Positions 42,463-50,568 of a stretch of DNA of 64,000 bases are shown in pieces. The position numbers and the translations under genes are program-made. Numbering within the stretch: the first letter of the stretch is position 1; every line of letters starts with the position of its first letter. Below the pieces are notes generated by a model. It saw only the letters and a list, made by a program, of their open reading frames with translations, had not been told where the DNA came from and searched no databases. Origin of the DNA: Mesorhizobium sp. ZC-5 (lineage in GTDB: Bacteria > Pseudomonadota > Alphaproteobacteria > Rhizobiales > Rhizobiaceae); the NCBI RefSeq assembly GCF_025753855.1, contig NZ_JAOWPT010000003.1, positions 248,001 through 312,000 of the forward strand, written 5' to 3'.

Positions 42463-43208
42463 TGAGCGGTGTCGGCGTTGGCGTGGCGGAAGTCAGGAAC
42501 CTGTCGGAGCAGGCCTACGACCGGATTCGCCACGACATTCTGTATGGCGAATTGTTTCCTGACGAAAAGCTCCAGATAGACGCGATCTCCGAACGCTACG
42601 GGATTGGCGCCGTGCCGGTGCGCGAGGCGCTGAACCGTCTTTCCTCCGAGGGGCTTGTCGAAAGGAAGAGCCACCGTGGTTTCTTCGTCGCCACCATCTC
42701 GATGGCGGACCTGGAGGAACTGGTGAAGACGCGCATCTGGCTGGAGACGCTCGCACTCACGCATTCCATGCAGAATGTGGACGAGGCATGGGAGGAGGCG
42801 CTCGTGGTCAGCTACCATCGCCTCGCGCGCACGCACCGCCTGCTGCCCGCCGATGCCGGGCGCGAGATTTCCGAGGAATGGGAGGTCCGGCACAAGGCGT
42901 TTCACTTGCTCCTGCTCGACCGTTGCGGATCGAGCTGGTTGCTCGGGTTCTGTTCCACGCTGATGGACCAGGCGGTCCGTTACCGGAACCTGTCGATGAA
43001 CACCAACCCGAGCCGGCTTCGACGCGAAGGTGCCGCGGCCGAGCACCAGGCGATCCTCGATGCCGTGCTTGAACACGATACCAGCCGTGCCTGCCAGTTG
43101 CTGGCGGAGCATTACCGGACGACCCTCGAGGGGCTTCGGCCGGTCATCCTCGGCCAATCTGGTTCGAATCCGGCACCTGTCCGGGCCGGCGGCGACTCTC
43201 TCGGGTAA
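42462..43208 (+). CDS. GntR family regulator (FCD ligand domain)
   Basis: 248 residues. The winged helix at 12-80 (QAYDRIRHDILYGELFPDE, then ISERYGIGAVPVREALNRL) is GntR type. The rest is an FCD helical domain (metal/carboxylate binding) with RHKAFHLLLLDRCGS and HQAILDAVLEHD histidine segments. It starts within the permease stop, so it is cotranscribed with the importer and most likely controls the divergent FAH and importer operons. Confidence 0.92.
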   Translation: MSGVGVGVAEVRNLSEQAYDRIRHDILYGELFPDEKLQIDAISERYGIGAVPVREALNRLSSEGLVERKSHRGFFVATISMADLEELVKTRIWLETLALTHSMQNVDEAWEEALVVSYHRLARTHRLLPADAGREISEEWEVRHKAFHLLLLDRCGSSWLLGFCSTLMDQAVRYRNLSMNTNPSRLRREGAAAEHQAILDAVLEHDTSRACQLLAEHYRTTLEGLRPVILGQSGSNPAPVRAGGDSLG

Positions 43209-43255
43209 CAGCAGCCTTCAGTGGCCAGGCGCCACGACCCGTTTGATATTCACCG

Positions 43256-43275
43256 AAAATGAGGGCTTGCGCGGC
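43256..43275 (+). repeat. 20-bp direct repeat, copy 1
   Basis: Identical to the 20 bases at 44431-44450 (AAAATGAGGGCTTGCGCGGC), and followed in both copies by a partly complementary tail that lets the GCTTG part fold as a stem-loop. The two copies flank the formylglycine-generating enzyme gene. Confidence 0.75.
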
Positions 43276-43440
43276 AAGGCTGAAAGCACGAGCGCGACAT
43301 TCTGGACCCATGTCGGCAACGGCGTTATCGTGTCCTCATCTATTCGTCGCCGTCGCCGCCGGCCATGTGGGGAGCCGGGCCAAAGGCCTCGACAGAGTCG
43401 CTGCCATCGAACCAAGCCAGCAGATCCGCGCAGGTGCCAA

Positions 43441-44409
43441 ATGAACATAGCGACCAATCCCCGGACTTCCGGTGACGCACCGCCGGGAAGGGACATGGTG
43501 TGGCTGCCGGGCGGAGAGTTTTTGATTGGCTCCAACCGCCACTATCCGGAGGAGGCACCAGCGCACCGCGTGAAAGTCGATGGCTTCTGGATCGACCGCT
43601 TCACGGTAACCAACCGGGATTTCGAGAAGTTCGTGTCGGAAACCGGATATGTCACCTTGGCCGAGAAGCCGGTCGATCCAGAAGACTATCCGGGCGCGCT
43701 TCCGGAAATGCTCTCGCCATCCTCGACCGTCTTCCGCAAGCCTGCCGGTCCGGTCGATATCCGCAATCCATACAATTGGTGGACTTACGTGCCCGGCGCG
43801 AACTGGCGTCATCCGCGTGGGCCGGCCAGTTCGATCGCCAAGCTCAAGGATCATCCGGTGGTGCACATTGCCTATCAGGACGCGGAGGCCTACGCGCTAT
43901 GGGTCGGCATGCAACTGCCGACCGAAGCGGAGTGGGAGTTTGCAGCCCGCGGCGGGCTGGAAGGTGCGGACTTTGTCTGGGGCGACGAATTGACACCGGG
44001 CGGCGCCCACATGGCCAATACCTGGCAGGGTGAATTCCCCTATCGCAACACGCTCGACGACGGCTTCGAATACACCGCACCCGTCGGCTCCTTTCCTGCA
44101 AACGGCTACGGCCTCCACGACATGGCAGGCAATGTCTGGCAATGGACCGCAGACTGGTATCAGGAACATGGCGCAATCGACAGCCCGTGCTGCACTGTCT
44201 CCAATCCGCGGGGTGGCGATCGTGAGACGAGCCGTGATCCGGGCGATCCCACCGGAATTCCCCGCAAGGTAACCAAGGGGGGCTCGCACCTGTGCGCGTC
44301 GAATTATTGCCAGAGGTATCGACCGGCGGCGCGAATGGCGCAGCCGGTCGATACCTCTGTCTCGCATCTTGGTTTTCGCCTCGTTTTCCGCCCGACCGCG
44401 GAATTATAG
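43441..44409 (+). CDS. Formylglycine-generating enzyme family protein
   Basis: 322 residues from ATG 43441 (AGGTG five bases upstream). SUMF1/FGE fold: MVWLPGGEFLIGS, WIDRFTVTNRDFEKFV, AYQDAEAYALWVGMQLPTEAEW split by short loops, and GLHDMAGNVWQW. The two catalytic cysteines that bind copper are both present, C285 and C290 (GGSHLCASNYCQRYR), followed by HLGFRL. It should therefore oxidise a sulfatase cysteine to formylglycine. No sulfatase gene is in the window. The coding sequence for residues 291-307 contains a long inverted repeat. Confidence 0.93.
   Translation: MNIATNPRTSGDAPPGRDMVWLPGGEFLIGSNRHYPEEAPAHRVKVDGFWIDRFTVTNRDFEKFVSETGYVTLAEKPVDPEDYPGALPEMLSPSSTVFRKPAGPVDIRNPYNWWTYVPGANWRHPRGPASSIAKLKDHPVVHIAYQDAEAYALWVGMQLPTEAEWEFAARGGLEGADFVWGDELTPGGAHMANTWQGEFPYRNTLDDGFEYTAPVGSFPANGYGLHDMAGNVWQWTADWYQEHGAIDSPCCTVSNPRGGDRETSRDPGDPTGIPRKVTKGGSHLCASNYCQRYRPAARMAQPVDTSVSHLGFRLVFRPTAEL
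44311..44359. repeat. 17-bp-arm inverted repeat inside the FGE gene
   Basis: CAGAGGTATCGACCGGC (44311-44327) is perfectly complementary to GCCGGTCGATACCTCTG (44343-44359). The 15-base spacer (44328-44342) contains GCGC on both sides, so the stem could extend. Both arms are coding (QRYRPA and QPVDTSV) for conserved FGE residues next to the catalytic Cys290. Confidence 0.9.
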
Positions 44410-44430
44410 AGACCATCGAGGCCTTCCCGA

Positions 44431-44450
44431 AAAATGAGGGCTTGCGCGGC
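44431..44450 (+). repeat. 20-bp direct repeat, copy 2
   Basis: Second copy of the repeat at 43256, 30 bp after the FGE stop and 40 bp before tRNA-Pro. Here GGCTTG pairs fully with CAAGCC (six pairs) around the loop CGCGGC; copy 1 has one mismatch. Confidence 0.75.
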
Positions 44451-44491
44451 CAAGCCGAAAACACTAGGCACTGCAACGCCGAAGTAAGGCA

Positions 44492-44568
<77 letters not shown>

Positions 44569-44638
44569 ACTGCTTTCGCCCGTCGAGCCTTGGCTCGGGG
44601 AGCCTGTTTGCCCAGGCATCAGAATTGAGGTGATGTGC

Positions 44639-44944
44639 ATGTCCGCCCGTATTTTCAGCCCCGCCAAGACAGCGATGCAGTCCGGCAAGGCCAAGACCGG
44701 CCACTGGCTGCTCGAGTTCGATCCGGAACAGCCGCGCAAGATCGATCCGCTGATGGGCTATACGACATCCGGCGACATGAAGAGCCAGATCCGGCTGGCC
44801 TTTCCCACCAGGGAAGAAGCGGTCGCTTATGCCGAGAAGCACGGCATCGTGTTCCGTGTCGAGGAGCCCAAGGAAGCCAAGCGCCGGCAGATTTCCTATG
44901 CGGAAAATTTCCGCTATGACCGCAAGATACCCTGGACGCATTGA
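44639..44944 (+). CDS. NDUFS4-like complex I accessory subunit
   Basis: 101 residues from ATG 44639 (GAGG eight bases upstream); ATG 44633 is too close to it. The family sequence is clear: ARIFSPAKTAMQSGKAKTG, WLLEFDPEQPRKIDPLMGY, MKSQIRLAFPTREEAVAYAE, and a basic tail ending RYDRKIPWTH. It is the bacterial homologue of the 18-kDa complex I subunit, found in Alphaproteobacteria, and would bind NADH:quinone oxidoreductase on the cytoplasmic side. It lies between two tRNA genes. Confidence 0.92.
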   Translation: MSARIFSPAKTAMQSGKAKTGHWLLEFDPEQPRKIDPLMGYTTSGDMKSQIRLAFPTREEAVAYAEKHGIVFRVEEPKEAKRRQISYAENFRYDRKIPWTH

Positions 44945-44980
44945 GCGGTCAGGCATTGCCGGAGCCGTTCCGGCACCGAC

Positions 44981-45057
44981 GGTCCCGTAGCTCAGCTGGA
45001 TAGAGCACCGGCCTTCTAAGCCGATGGTCACAGGTTCGAATCCTGTCGGGATCGCCA
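44981..45057 (+). tRNA. tRNA-Arg (anticodon TCT)
   Basis: 77 nt with encoded CCA. The acceptor GGTCCCG pairs with CGGGATC (one G-U pair). The anticodon loop CTTCTAA gives TCT. The T arm is CACAGG-TTCGAAT-CCTGT. Confidence 0.95.
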
Positions 45058-45098
45058 AGTTTGAAAACGGCCTGCGATTCCCGAAACGGAGTACACCG

Positions 45099-45257
45099 AT
45101 GCGGCAACTGCTTGTAGTTGCCATCCTTTCTGCTTCCGCAATTCTTGCCGGCTGCCAGTCGAGGCCGCCGGAATATGTGGGTTATTGCAAGTGGCGGGCG
45201 GAAAACGCCGGTCTTTGCGGCGACAGCGTCAATTCCGGCGGGTTTCGCCGGCGTTGA
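45099..45257 (+). CDS. Very small lipoprotein
   Basis: 52 residues from ATG 45099, with CGGAGT upstream. The signal MRQLLVVAILSASAILAGC ends in a perfect lipobox, and the mature part is about 34 residues with two further cysteines (YCKWRAENAGLCGDS). It starts 42 bp after tRNA-Arg. A larger open frame runs back into the tRNA and is rejected. Function unknown; similar tiny lipoproteins occur in rhizobia. Confidence 0.65.
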   Translation: MRQLLVVAILSASAILAGCQSRPPEYVGYCKWRAENAGLCGDSVNSGGFRRR

Positions 45258-45355
45258 TTTTTCGCCGCTGCATGGATCAGCCCGTTGGCGGCCATGACGG
45301 AATGCCGGATCGGCTCCGTGCGTCGAAGGCCAGGAAGGCATAAACGGCAAAATGC

Positions 45356-45394
45356 ACCGGACAGTCGGCATATGCCGACTATCAGAAGTCCGGT
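45356..45394. promoter_or_regulatory. Perfect 18-bp palindrome inside a 7-bp inverted repeat
   Basis: AGTCGGCATATGCCGACT (45363-45380) is perfectly self-complementary. It is preceded by ACCGGAC (45356-45362) and followed, after ATCAGAA, by GTCCGGT (45388-45394). It lies in the gap between the small lipoprotein and the convergent metC gene, where no promoter is expected. Confidence 0.6.
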
Positions 45395-45426
45395 CAGCTT
45401 GGCAGAAGTCCAGCCTCACAAACTCT

Positions 45427-45465
45427 CCCGCCGTCCGACAAGGCCCAGGACGGCGGGGCTTTTTG
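45427..45465 (+). terminator. Rho-independent terminator
   Basis: CCCGCCGTCC pairs perfectly with GGACGGCGGG (10 bp) around an 11-base loop, followed by GCTTTTTG. It would end rightward transcripts through the tRNA-Arg/lipoprotein region before the convergent metC gene. Confidence 0.85.
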
Positions 45466-45534
45466 TAGGCTTTTCCGGTATCCCACCCAACCTCGTCCGC
45501 TTGCTCGCGTACGCCCGCTCGCGGGTGCTACGGC

Positions 45535-46710
45535 TCAGCCGCGTGCCGCGGCCAGCCCTCTGGAGATGTCCGCCTTGAGGTCCTCGACATCTTCCAGCCC
45601 GATCTGGAGGCGGATAACCGCACCTTCGTAGGGGCCCTTGGCGACCGTACGGTCGGTGAGGACGACGGGCACTGCGAGGCTTTCGAAGCCGCCCCACGAG
45701 TAACCGATACCAAAAATCTCCAATGCGTTCAGAAATGCATTCGCTTGGGTCTGACCACCGCCGGCGAGCACGATCGAAAAGATACCGCTGGAACCTGAAA
45801 AGTCGCGCTTGAAGATCGCGTGTCCCGGATGGCTCTCGAGGCCGGGATGCAGGACGCGTGCCACGCCGGGCTGCTTTTCCAGCCAGCGCGCGATGTCGAG
45901 CGCGCTTTTTTGATGACGCTCCAGCCTGACGCCCATGGTGCGCAGCCCGCGCAACACCTGGTAGACCTGTTCCGGGCCGGCGCAAACGCCGAGCGTAAGA
46001 TAGGCCTGGTGCAGCCGTTCCCAGCAGGCCGCATTGGCCGAGACCGTGCCGAGCAATACATCGGAATGGCCCCCCGGATATTTGGTGGCTGCGTGGATGG
46101 TGACGTCGACGCCATGGTCGAGGGCCTTGAAATAGAGCGGTGTCGCCCAGGTGTTGTCCATCATCACAATGGCGCCGCCTGCATGCGCCGCCTCGACGAT
46201 GGCCGGGATATCCTGAATTTCGAAAGTGACGGAGCCTGGCGATTCGGTGAATACCACCTTGGTGTTGGGCTTCATCAGTTTAGCGATGCCGCCGCCGACT
46301 AGCGGGTCGTAATATTGAACCTCGATGCCGAGGCGGGTCAGCATCGTATCGGCGAAGCGCCGCGTCGGGCCGTAGACGGAATCGACGATCAGAATGTGAT
46401 CCCCAGCCGACAGGAAGCCGAGCAGCGGCACGGTGACCGCGGCAAGCCCGGATGGCACCAAGATGGTTCCCGCCGAGCCTTCCAATGCGTCGATCGCATT
46501 ACCCAGCGCCTCTGTTGTCGGCGTCCCGTGGGTGCCGTAGACATATTTGGCCTTCACGACACGTCCCAGAGCGGTTTCGGCATTGGGAAAGAGAACCGTG
46601 GAGGCGTGGACGACCGGCGGATTAACGAAACCGTGGAAGTCATGGGGATCATTGCCGATATGAGCAAGCCGCGTGTTGACGCCGGTGTTCGAATAATCGC
46701 GCTTGGCCAT
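45535..46710 (-). CDS. metC: Cystathionine beta-lyase
   Basis: 391 residues of the Cys/Met PLP enzyme family. The PLP lysine is in ATKYPGGHSD, the active-site tyrosine in KYVYGTHGTPTTEAL, and the phosphate-binding Ser-Gly pair in VPSGLAAVT. It splits cystathionine to homocysteine, pyruvate and ammonia in methionine synthesis. In Rhizobium metC is also next to aapJQMP, here divergent from it by a 390-bp gap. Confidence 0.93.
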   Translation of the reverse strand: MAKRDYSNTGVNTRLAHIGNDPHDFHGFVNPPVVHASTVLFPNAETALGRVVKAKYVYGTHGTPTTEALGNAIDALEGSAGTILVPSGLAAVTVPLLGFLSAGDHILIVDSVYGPTRRFADTMLTRLGIEVQYYDPLVGGGIAKLMKPNTKVVFTESPGSVTFEIQDIPAIVEAAHAGGAIVMMDNTWATPLYFKALDHGVDVTIHAATKYPGGHSDVLLGTVSANAACWERLHQAYLTLGVCAGPEQVYQVLRGLRTMGVRLERHQKSALDIARWLEKQPGVARVLHPGLESHPGHAIFKRDFSGSSGIFSIVLAGGGQTQANAFLNALEIFGIGYSWGGFESLAVPVVLTDRTVAKGPYEGAVIRLQIGLEDVEDLKADISRGLAAARG

Positions 46711-47100
46711 GGGGATCCTGTCGTGGTTGGGTGAGGTTGGCTACGCATAAGGTGTCGGAAGGGGCGGTGCAACTGCACGGGCCGGAGACCGATTGGACCA
46801 AAATGCGCTGGTCGCTCGATTCGCCTGTGTGCCCGACAATTCGGCTTGACCTGCCTGTTTCGCCGGCTTCCGCTTCCTTGCGCGGCAAATTGATGGAAGT
46901 ACTTTCCAAACCGGGTCGGTTTAGGTCATTCGCCCTTGACCGCCACCCAATAATCGCCTTCGATGGGGCACGTGAATGGGAGACGGAGCACACGCGTCGT
47001 ATAAGATGCGGCGTTCCGGGCACGGGCCGGAACGGGAAACTGGCTTCCGCACGGGATCACTCAGGGATGGTTCCTGAATAACAGAAAAGGGTTTGTGGGT
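46711..47100. other. 390-bp intergenic region between metC and aapJ
   Basis: The divergent promoter region. It holds a hairpin GTTCCGG-GCACGGG-CCGGAAC (47013-47033) and a TATAAG hexamer at 47000-47005 that might be a -10 element, with no good -35. A TTGAC is at 46936-46940. No sigma-54 site or Shine-Dalgarno-backed ORF was found. It should hold the nitrogen-responsive control known for aap in Rhizobium, but no site was identified. Confidence 0.45.
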
Positions 47101-48129
47101 ATGAAAAACGTTCTGACAGTTGCTCTGGGCGTGACCGCGCTGGCGTTTACGGCGTCGGTAGCGTCGGCCGACACGTTGAGCGACGTGAAGGCGAAGGGCT
47201 TTATCCAGTGTGGCGTCAACACCGGCCTGGCCGGGTTCTCGGCGCCAAACGACAAGGGCGAGTGGACGGGTCTCGACGTCGACTTCTGTCGCGCCATGGC
47301 TGCCGCCATCTTCGGCGATGGCACCAAGGTCAAGTTTACCGGCCTGAGCGCCAAGGACCGCTTCACGGCGCTGCAGTCCGGTGAAATCGACGTCCTGTCG
47401 CGCAATACGACATGGACCGTCAACCGCGACACCGCGCTCGGCCTGAACTTCGCCGGCGTCACCTATTTCGACGGCCAGGGCTTCATGATCAATGCCAAGA
47501 AGCTGCCCGGCGTGAACTCGGCGCTGCAGCTTTCGGGCGCGGCGGTCTGCGTACAGGCCGGCACCACGACCGAACTGAACCTCGCCGACTACTTCAAGGC
47601 CAACAAGATGGAATACAATCCGGTGGTCTTCGAGAAGTTCGAGGAGGCCAACGCCGCCTACGACGCCGGCCGTTGCGATGCCTACACCACCGACCAGTCC
47701 GGCCTCTATGCCGTTCGCCTGCAGATGAGCGCGCCGGACGATCATGTCGTTCTGCCCGAGATCATCTCCAAGGAACCGCTTGGACCGGCCGTGCGCCAGG
47801 GCGACGACAAGTGGCTCGATATCGCCAAGTGGACCTATTACGCGCTTCTCAATGCGGAGGAGGCCGGCATCACGCAGGCCAATGTCGAGGAAATGAAGAA
47901 TTCCGAAAACCCCGACATCAAGCGCATTCTAGGCGTCGAGGCGGAAACCAAGATCGGTACTGACCTTGGCCTCGACAACGCCTGGGTCGTCAACATCATC
48001 AAGGCGACCGGTAACTATGGCGAGATCTTCGAACGCAACGTGGGCTCGGGCAGCCCGCTGAAGATCGCGCGCGGCATCAACGCGCTGTGGACCAAGGGCG
48101 GCCTGCAATACGGCATGCCGATCCGCTGA
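47101..48129 (+). CDS. aapJ: General L-amino acid ABC transporter, periplasmic binding protein
   Basis: 342 residues from ATG 47101, which is well placed after AAAAGGG (a GTG at 47095 is an alternative). Signal peptide 1-23 (VLTVALGVTALAFTASVASA). The mature part is a SBP_bac_3 protein: GVNTGLAGFSAPNDKGEWTG, LDVDFCRAMAAAIFGD, RNTTWTVNRD, and DAGRCDAYTTDQSGLY. AapJ binds a broad range of L-amino acids. First gene of aapJQMP; a strong hairpin separates it from aapQ. Confidence 0.95.
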   Translation: MKNVLTVALGVTALAFTASVASADTLSDVKAKGFIQCGVNTGLAGFSAPNDKGEWTGLDVDFCRAMAAAIFGDGTKVKFTGLSAKDRFTALQSGEIDVLSRNTTWTVNRDTALGLNFAGVTYFDGQGFMINAKKLPGVNSALQLSGAAVCVQAGTTTELNLADYFKANKMEYNPVVFEKFEEANAAYDAGRCDAYTTDQSGLYAVRLQMSAPDDHVVLPEIISKEPLGPAVRQGDDKWLDIAKWTYYALLNAEEAGITQANVEEMKNSENPDIKRILGVEAETKIGTDLGLDNAWVVNIIKATGNYGEIFERNVGSGSPLKIARGINALWTKGGLQYGMPIR

Positions 48130-48136
48130 TCGATAG

Positions 48137-48167
48137 ACGGCCGGAGGGCGAAATGTCCTCCGGCCGT
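48137..48167 (+). promoter_or_regulatory. Intercistronic stem-loop between aapJ and aapQ
   Basis: ACGGCCGGAGG pairs perfectly with CCTCCGGCCGT (11 bp) around a 9-base loop, 8 bp after the aapJ stop. There is no long T-run. Such hairpins after a binding-protein gene protect its mRNA 3' end, giving more binding protein than permease. Confidence 0.8.
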
Positions 48168-48190
48168 TTCAGTCAGGGAAGGGGAGCCCC

Positions 48191-49381
48191 ATGGCGTCAC
48201 AAGAAGCGATCCGCGCGAGCGAGCCCGCCAAGGCTTCGCTCCTCTACGATCCAAAAGTCCGTAGCCTGGTGTTCCAGGCGGTGCTCATTTTTTTGTTGAT
48301 CCTGGGCGGCTGGTGGATCGTCGACAACACGATCGAGAACCTGCGTCGCTCCAACATCACGACCGGCTGGGCTTTCCTGCGGGGCCGCGCCGGCTTCGAC
48401 ATCTCCGACAGGTTGATCGATTATTCGTCCGACTCGACCTTCTTCCGCGCGCTTGTCGTCGGCGTGCTCAACACCCTCAAGGTCGCGATCGCCGGCATCG
48501 TTCTCGCGACGATCGTCGGCTTTATGGTCGGCATCGGCCGCCTCTCCAACAACTGGCTGATCCGCAAGATTTGCACGGTCTATGTCGAGGTCTTCCGCAA
48601 CATCCCGCCGCTGCTGGTCATCCTGTTCTGGTACCAAGGCGTGCTGGCGGTGTTGCCACAGGTGCGCGAGAGCATAGCACTGCCGTTCACCTCGTTCCTC
48701 AACGTGCGCGGCTTCTACCTGCCGGCGGTCGTATGGAACGGCAGTGGTTTGATGGTGCTGGGCGGATTGGCGATTGGCGTGCTCTTGAGCTGGTATGTGG
48801 CCCGCCGGGCCTATGCGCGCCAGATGGCCACGGGCCATTCTTTTCCGGTGTTGTGGGTGAGCCTCGCGCTGATCGTTGGCATGCCTCTGCTCGCCTATTT
48901 GCTGAGCGGCATGCCGGCCACCGTCGACTATCCGCAGAAGGGCAATTTCAACCTGACCGGCGGCTTCAACATCAAGCCGGAATTCCTCTCGCTGTTCCTG
49001 GCGCTGTCCTTCTATACGGCCTCGTTCATCGCCGAAATCGTGCGCGCCGGAATCCTGGGCGTGCCGAAAGGGCAGACCGAGGCCTATTCGGCGCTGGGGC
49101 TGCGACCCGGCACGGGGCTGCGGCTGGTGGTTGTTCCGCAGGCGCTGCGCATCATCATTCCGCCGCTGACCAGCCAGTATCTCAACCTGACCAAGAACTC
49201 GACGCTCGGCGTGGCGATCGGCTACCCTGAACTCTATTCTGTCGGCGGCACGACCCTGAACCAGACCGGCCAGGCGATCGAGGTGGTGGTGATTTTCATG
49301 GTTGTTTACCTGTCGATCAGCCTCGTGACGTCCGGTTTCATGAACTGGTTCAACAACAAGATGGCGCTGAAGGAGAGATGA
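48191..49381 (+). CDS. aapQ: General L-amino acid ABC transporter permease
   Basis: 396 residues, ATG 48191 with a GGGG-rich Shine-Dalgarno. Eight or so membrane helices. The conserved HisM-like core is in the C-terminal half: AEIVRAGILGVPKGQTEAY, ALGLRPGTGLRLVVVPQALR and NLTKNSTLGVAIGYPEL. The long N-terminal half and the inserted soluble segment between helices are typical of AapQ as compared with ordinary histidine permeases. It ends 3 bp before aapM. Confidence 0.95.
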   Translation: MASQEAIRASEPAKASLLYDPKVRSLVFQAVLIFLLILGGWWIVDNTIENLRRSNITTGWAFLRGRAGFDISDRLIDYSSDSTFFRALVVGVLNTLKVAIAGIVLATIVGFMVGIGRLSNNWLIRKICTVYVEVFRNIPPLLVILFWYQGVLAVLPQVRESIALPFTSFLNVRGFYLPAVVWNGSGLMVLGGLAIGVLLSWYVARRAYARQMATGHSFPVLWVSLALIVGMPLLAYLLSGMPATVDYPQKGNFNLTGGFNIKPEFLSLFLALSFYTASFIAEIVRAGILGVPKGQTEAYSALGLRPGTGLRLVVVPQALRIIIPPLTSQYLNLTKNSTLGVAIGYPELYSVGGTTLNQTGQAIEVVVIFMVVYLSISLVTSGFMNWFNNKMALKER

Positions 49382-49384
49382 TCC

Positions 49385-50545
49385 ATGCAGGAACATGATC
49401 TCTCCTGGGTGCGTACCGAAATGGCGCTCGCACAAGCGGCGCCCCGATCGGAGGTCGGACCGCTGGCGTGGGCCCGCAAGAGCCTCTTCGCAACGCCCGT
49501 CGATTCGGCACTGACGATAATCGCGGCGCTGGCGCTCGCCTGGGCGCTGCCGCAGATGCTGAACTGGGCGTTCTTCAACGCGGTGTGGAGCGGCGCCGAC
49601 CGCACCGCCTGCCTGACGACGGAACAGGGCGGGTTCTTGCCGGCCGGGTGGACAGGCGCATGCTGGCCTTTCATCGACGCGCGCCTCGGCTACTTCACAT
49701 TCGGCCGCTATCCCGTGGACGAACGTTGGCGCGTCATTCTGTGCGGCGCCATCTTCCTGGCGCTGCTGGTTCCGCTGCTCACCCCGCGCGCGCCGTTCAA
49801 GAGGCTGAACGCCATCCTGTTCTTCGCGGTGTTCCCGTTCATTGCCTTCTTCCTGCTGCTCGGCGGCTATTTCGGCCTGCCCTATGTCGAGACGCCGCTA
49901 TGGGGCGGCCTGATGGTCACGCTGGTGATCTCCTACGTCGGCATCGTCACCTCGCTGCCGCTCGGCATTCTTCTGGCGCTCGGGCGGCGCTCCAAAATGC
50001 CGATCGTCAAGCTGCTCTCGGTGATATTCATCGAGACGGTGCGCGGCGTGCCGCTGGTCGCTGTGCTGTTCATGGCGAGCTTCATGCTGCCGCTGTTCGT
50101 GCCGCCGGGCATGACCTTCGACAAGCTGCTGCGGGCGCTGATCGGCGTGGCGCTGTTCTCGTCGGCCTATATGGCGGAGGTGATACGCGGCGGCCTGCAG
50201 GCGATTCCCAAGGGCCAGTACGAGGGCGCCGATTCGCTCGGTCTGGGCTACTGGCAGAAGATGGGGTTGATCGTCATGCCCCAGGCGCTGAAGCTGGTGA
50301 TTCCCGGTATCGTCAACACCTTCATCGGTCTGTTCAAGGATACGACGCTGGTGTTGATCATCTCGCTGTTCGACCTGCTGGGCACGGTGAAGCAGTCGAT
50401 TTCGGGCGATCCCACATGGGCAACGCCACAGACGGCCAAGACCGGCTATGTGTTCGCCGCCGCCGTGTTCTGGATATTCTGCTTCAGCATGTCGCGCTAT
50501 TCCATCTACATGGAACGCAGGCTCGACACCGGGCACCGAAAATAA
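49385..50545 (+). CDS. aapM: General L-amino acid ABC transporter permease
   Basis: 386 residues. Like AapQ it has a long N-terminal part before the HisM core ([59 protein letters not shown]). AapQ and AapM form the heteromeric membrane channel. Start 3 bp after aapQ, stop 23 bp before aapP. Confidence 0.95.
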   Translation: MQEHDLSWVRTEMALAQAAPRSEVGPLAWARKSLFATPVDSALTIIAALALAWALPQMLNWAFFNAVWSGADRTACLTTEQGGFLPAGWTGACWPFIDARLGYFTFGRYPVDERWRVILCGAIFLALLVPLLTPRAPFKRLNAILFFAVFPFIAFFLLLGGYFGLPYVETPLWGGLMVTLVISYVGIVTSLPLGILLALGRRSKMPIVKLLSVIFIETVRGVPLVAVLFMASFMLPLFVPPGMTFDKLLRALIGVALFSSAYMAEVIRGGLQAIPKGQYEGADSLGLGYWQKMGLIVMPQALKLVIPGIVNTFIGLFKDTTLVLIISLFDLLGTVKQSISGDPTWATPQTAKTGYVFAAAVFWIFCFSMSRYSIYMERRLDTGHRK

Positions 50546-50568
50546 GGCCACGAAAAGGGGAATACTCG

